Of a stretch of DNA of 36,049 bases, positions 34,048 through 36,049 are shown piece after piece. The stretch comes from Azovibrio restrictus (GTDB taxonomy: Bacteria; Bacteroidota; Bacteroidia; Chitinophagales; Chitinophagaceae). The DNA lies in NCBI GenBank assembly GCA_029255605.1, contig JANLJF010000081.1, forward strand, positions 1 to 36,049, written 5' to 3'. The notes below the pieces were generated by a model. That model was not told the DNA's origin, ran no database searches, and was given only the letters and a program-made list of their open reading frames with translations. How positions within the stretch are numbered: position 1 is the first letter of the stretch; each line of letters starts with the position of its first letter. The position numbers and the translations under genes are program-made.

Positions 34048-34589
34048 CGGGCCATTTTTTCTATTTCTTCACTTGTGATGATTCTTTTTGTTGGTTCAAG
34101 CGGATCAAGCAACGGTGTAGGCGGAGGCAGTTCTTTATTAGTAGTGGGCAATTTTTCTTGTCTTTTCCTTCGAAAACAGGCATCTTTTATAATTGTTATA
34201 CCTTCAGGTGCCTTTGGCCCTTTTATCATTTGCACTTTGAACTTCAGAATAGTATCTATGGATGCTAAGATAACACTATGCTTTGTATAACCTAAATACG
34301 CAATTTGTATTTGGTAATCGCTGGCAATAACATTCATTTCATTTATCCAGCAACTAATTTTTCCATCTTTATCAGTTGTATTATTAGCAATAGACTTACC
34401 ATCCTTGTAAACCGTAACAACTGCACCAGGCATAGGCTTTTTCTTCTCGTTTAAAACAACACCCTTTATTATCGCAGCACGCTGCACAGTATCATGCACT
34501 TTTGCTATTGTATTTCCTGGCCTTAAAACCAACAAAATTGCTATTACAGCTATAGTAAATGCATTTGTCATTGAAGGTGATATATACAT
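34044..34589 (-). CDS. Exported CarboxypepD_reg-like protein with EEIEKMAR tail
   Basis: 181 residues. An N-terminal hydrophobic helix, from the first ATG or from M7 (MTNAFTIAVIAILLVL), is a signal peptide or anchor. Residues about 40-115 resemble a carboxypeptidase-regulatory-like beta domain (IIKGVVLNEKKKPMPGAVVTVY, TTDKDGKISCWI, YQIQIAYLGYTKHSVIL). A Pro-rich stretch (PPPTPLLDPLEP) follows, and the C-terminus TSEEIEKMAR matches that of the gene upstream. It starts one base after that gene's stop (TAATATG), so the two are almost surely co-translated and look like partial duplicates. Function unknown. Confidence 0.7.
   Translation of the reverse strand: MYISPSMTNAFTIAVIAILLVLRPGNTIAKVHDTVQRAAIIKGVVLNEKKKPMPGAVVTVYKDGKSIANNTTDKDGKISCWINEMNVIASDYQIQIAYLGYTKHSVILASIDTILKFKVQMIKGPKAPEGITIIKDACFRRKRQEKLPTTNKELPPPTPLLDPLEPTKRIITSEEIEKMAR
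34045..34073. repeat. 29-base direct repeat, copy 1 (C-terminal tail and stop)
   Basis: The 3' end of the 181-residue gene. It matches 34592-34620, at the 3' end of the 255-residue gene, at 28 of 29 positions; both encode the SEEIEKMAR tail in the same minus-strand frame. Confidence 0.85.
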
Positions 34590-34590
34590 A

Positions 34591-35358
34591 TTAACGCGCC
34601 ATTTTTTCTATTTCTTCACTGGTAACAGTTTGTTTAGTTGGCTCAAAAGGATCTATAAGAGGCTTACGGCCATGATCAACTTGTTCTACACAAATATCTC
34701 CCCTAAGTAATGCCTCCATGTGGATGATGATGGTTTTATTAAGCATTGCATTCGTTATCTGGTTCGCTTGCGTTTTGAAGTCATCTGCTGATATCTTTAG
34801 CATAAGGCTATCACTTTGCGAAAAGCGATCCAGCATTATCTCGAAATATCCATTGCTATCTGAGGTCGTTTCAATAATAACATCTCGGTGTGTTGTAACA
34901 TATATGGCAGCATTAGCCAGCGGTTTTTCACTATTCTGCTTCACAAAGCCCGATATCTTTACAGGTTTATCCTTTTCTATCTCACCTTCAGATTTATCGT
35001 CTGCTATGCATACTACATGTACCGAATGAGGCACTATTGCTTTTACGTCCGCGGATATAAGCGTCAATACAAATCCCATACTGGCAGCCAGCCATTGCAT
35101 AGCTCCTGGTCTTTTATTTATAGGCACAACACTGTAGAATGGTCTTTGAATCTGGCCTTGCGTCAATACACCGCAAATACGCTCACCTGCATGTGCTGTT
35201 ATGTACTGATGTATTTCACTGTCTGTCCAACACGTAAAATCCACTACGCTCTTTTGGCAATGACTGCAAAACCGCCCACGCTCATCGGGTGTCATCTGCG
35301 CCCAATCCTCGTGGCAAGGCTTGGGTATGGAGAGTTGTATGGGTTTAGCCTTACTCAT
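34591..35358 (-). CDS. Cys-rich / transmembrane / CarboxypepD_reg protein
   Basis: 255 residues in three parts. Residues 1-65 form a cysteine-rich module: C15 in IPKPCHEDW, C31 and C34 in RFCSHCQKSVVDFT, C62 in RICGVL, probably a zinc site. This module recurs in front of CarboxypepD_reg or TonB-like parts in Chitinophagaceae proteins and has no assigned function that I know. One transmembrane helix lies at about 86-103 (AMQWLAASMGFVLTLISA). From about 130 a carboxypeptidase-regulatory-like domain (VKISGFVKQNSEKPLANAAIYV, SDSNGYFEIMLD) faces the periplasm. The end PFEPTKQTVTSEEIEKMAR nearly repeats the tail of the next gene. Topology (module in the cytoplasm) is inference. Confidence 0.75.
   Translation of the reverse strand: MSKAKPIQLSIPKPCHEDWAQMTPDERGRFCSHCQKSVVDFTCWTDSEIHQYITAHAGERICGVLTQGQIQRPFYSVVPINKRPGAMQWLAASMGFVLTLISADVKAIVPHSVHVVCIADDKSEGEIEKDKPVKISGFVKQNSEKPLANAAIYVTTHRDVIIETTSDSNGYFEIMLDRFSQSDSLMLKISADDFKTQANQITNAMLNKTIIIHMEALLRGDICVEQVDHGRKPLIDPFEPTKQTVTSEEIEKMAR
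34592..34620. repeat. 29-base direct repeat, copy 2 (C-terminal tail and stop)
   Basis: The 3' end of the 255-residue gene. Partner of 34045-34073 with one mismatch (G/C at the sixth base). The copies are 547 bases apart and could recombine to delete the gene between them. Confidence 0.85.
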
Positions 35359-35412
35359 TACATAGCTAAGATAATCTATGCAACGGGCTTTTATTTCATA
35401 CAGATGTAATAT

Positions 35413-35712
35413 TTACATAAGCAAGAAATTCTCTTTTGCCATTATTACATTGTAGGCTTTATCAATAAAAGCAGAATCGTTGTAGTTCTTGATATTGGTA
35501 TTATCTACAAATAGCGGGGTATACAACAACCCGGCTATTTCCGACTTAAGTTCAAACGAGCGGATATGCAACCATTGCTGACTGTTATAGGTTGCACTTT
35601 TTACCTTACAGGAAATGGTCTGTATCTCTCCCAGCATATTGATGCAATATGATACATCTACATGTTCCTCATGGTTATTTACCTGTAGGCTAATAGTTAT
35701 TTCCTTATACAT
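35413..35712 (-). CDS. Hypothetical protein of 99 residues
   Basis: Not recognised. No signal peptide or membrane helix. A beta-rich start (EITISLQVNNHEEHVDVSYCIN, EIQTISCKVKSATYN) and a helical C-terminus (NIKNYNDSAFIDKAYNVIMAKENFLLM). Two cysteines, C23 and C35. Probably cytoplasmic. It lies 23 bases after the 63-residue membrane protein and 54 before the Cys-rich protein, all on the minus strand. Confidence 0.6.
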   Translation of the reverse strand: MYKEITISLQVNNHEEHVDVSYCINMLGEIQTISCKVKSATYNSQQWLHIRSFELKSEIAGLLYTPLFVDNTNIKNYNDSAFIDKAYNVIMAKENFLLM

Positions 35713-35735
35713 ATTCCGATTATTTTAAAAACCTA

Positions 35736-35927
35736 TTAATGCGCCAGTTTGCCAAGCGCGTATGACGGGCGCATATACGGCAATAGAAATAAAACCAGCA
35801 TGTAGCCAAATACGGATATCAAAATAACACCCGCGATGTATAGTATACTATTCTTCAAAGAGAACAGCGCTTGTTTTGTTTGTATTTTTAAAAGTTTCCT
35901 GCGAAAAACAGTATGATTAGATTCCAT
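35736..35927 (-). CDS. Small single-pass membrane protein, 63 residues
   Basis: A basic N-terminus (RRKLLKIQTKQ) followed by one hydrophobic helix, residues about 27-49 (SILYIAGVILISVFGYMLVLFLL), then PYMRPSYALGKLAH. The positive-inside rule puts the N-terminus in the cytoplasm. No family recognised. Its ATG directly follows the stop of the 36-residue gene with no base between. Confidence 0.6.
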   Translation of the reverse strand: MESNHTVFRRKLLKIQTKQALFSLKNSILYIAGVILISVFGYMLVLFLLPYMRPSYALGKLAH

Positions 35928-36038
35928 TTATTGGCGAAGAGAAAAGTAAAAGAGTGCGAAATAACTTATTATCATCATAGTCAATACTACAAACATCGTG
36001 ATGATACCTATCAGGTTAAGTCTTTTATTGAAATTCAT
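35928..36038 (-). CDS. Very small membrane peptide, 36 residues
   Basis: ATG at 36038 to TAA at 35928-35930. The peptide begins MNFNKRLNLIGIITMFVV and is almost one hydrophobic helix (about residues 8-33), ending FSLRQ: a single-pass small membrane protein. Its stop codon TAA is followed at once by the ATG of the 63-residue gene, a head-to-tail arrangement that strongly suggests translation. Another stop-like TAA precedes it at the window edge, so an upstream gene may be part of the same operon. Confidence 0.55.
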   Translation of the reverse strand: MNFNKRLNLIGIITMFVVLTMMIISYFALFYFSLRQ

Positions 36039-36049
36039 AAAAATGATTA

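Overview
The window looks like a chromosomal segment of a Bacteroidota bacterium, most probably of the Chitinophagaceae/Chitinophagales. The grounds are two large secreted proteins with type IX secretion (T9SS type A) C-terminal sorting domains, a TonB-dependent receptor with an N-terminal carboxypeptidase-regulatory-like domain, a eukaryotic-type citrate synthase, a Cys-rich/CarboxypepD_reg membrane protein, and many copies of the Bacteroidota -7 promoter element TAnnTTTG in front of genes. Genus cannot be fixed from the sequence alone. No tRNA, rRNA, CRISPR array, insertion sequence or phage gene was seen; the backbone is mostly housekeeping.

Layout. 1-3.8 kb: 3' part of recA, converging on an M16 peptidase across a shared terminator. 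4.0-7.3 kb: a GlmM-type phosphohexomutase, a CrtI/retinol-saturase-like flavoprotein and a small secreted protein. 7.3-11.1 kb (minus strand): a deoxyhypusine-synthase-like enzyme, citrate synthase and recF. 11.1-14.2 kb (plus): pdhA, a membrane-anchored TPR protein, ribH and a LutA-like Fe-S protein. 14.2-15.5 kb (minus): an NAD(P)-binding F420-reductase-like protein and OsmC. 15.7-17.4 kb (plus): prs and rplY. 17.5-20.7 kb (minus): an FG-GAP T9SS protein and a short-chain dehydrogenase. 20.9-27.8 kb (plus): purE, phoH, a lipoprotein, an Ig-like T9SS protein, an MlaF-type ABC ATPase and sucD. 27.9-28.4 kb (minus): a small secreted protein. 28.6-32.1 kb (plus): a siderophore-type TonB receptor overlapping a PepSY membrane protein, a likely iron-siderophore uptake and reduction pair. 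32.2-34.0 kb: a PaiB-like FMN protein and anmK, divergent across an inverted array of 7-base repeats. 34.0-36.0 kb (minus): a tightly packed run of five unrecognised genes, mostly membrane or exported proteins, including a 36-residue membrane peptide.

Functionally the housekeeping part covers DNA repair (recA, recF), central carbon metabolism (pdhA, citrate synthase, sucD), PRPP, purine and riboflavin synthesis (prs, purE, ribH), and cell wall precursor synthesis and recycling (glmM, anmK). The accessory part is envelope- and export-related (T9SS cargo, lipoprotein, TonB/PepSY, Mla-type ATPase, right-edge cluster).

The least explained items are the heptad-repeat dyad between the PaiB-like gene and anmK, the right-edge five-gene cluster whose last two proteins share a C-terminal tail, and a bacterial deoxyhypusine-synthase homologue that keeps the catalytic lysine but has changed substrate-pocket residues. 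Several starts were revised by combining promoter elements, terminators and family N-termini: ribH, osmC, prs, recF (TTG), phoH (TTG), the lipoprotein and the F420-reductase-like gene. All homology statements come from motif recognition and remembered family sequences, not from searches.
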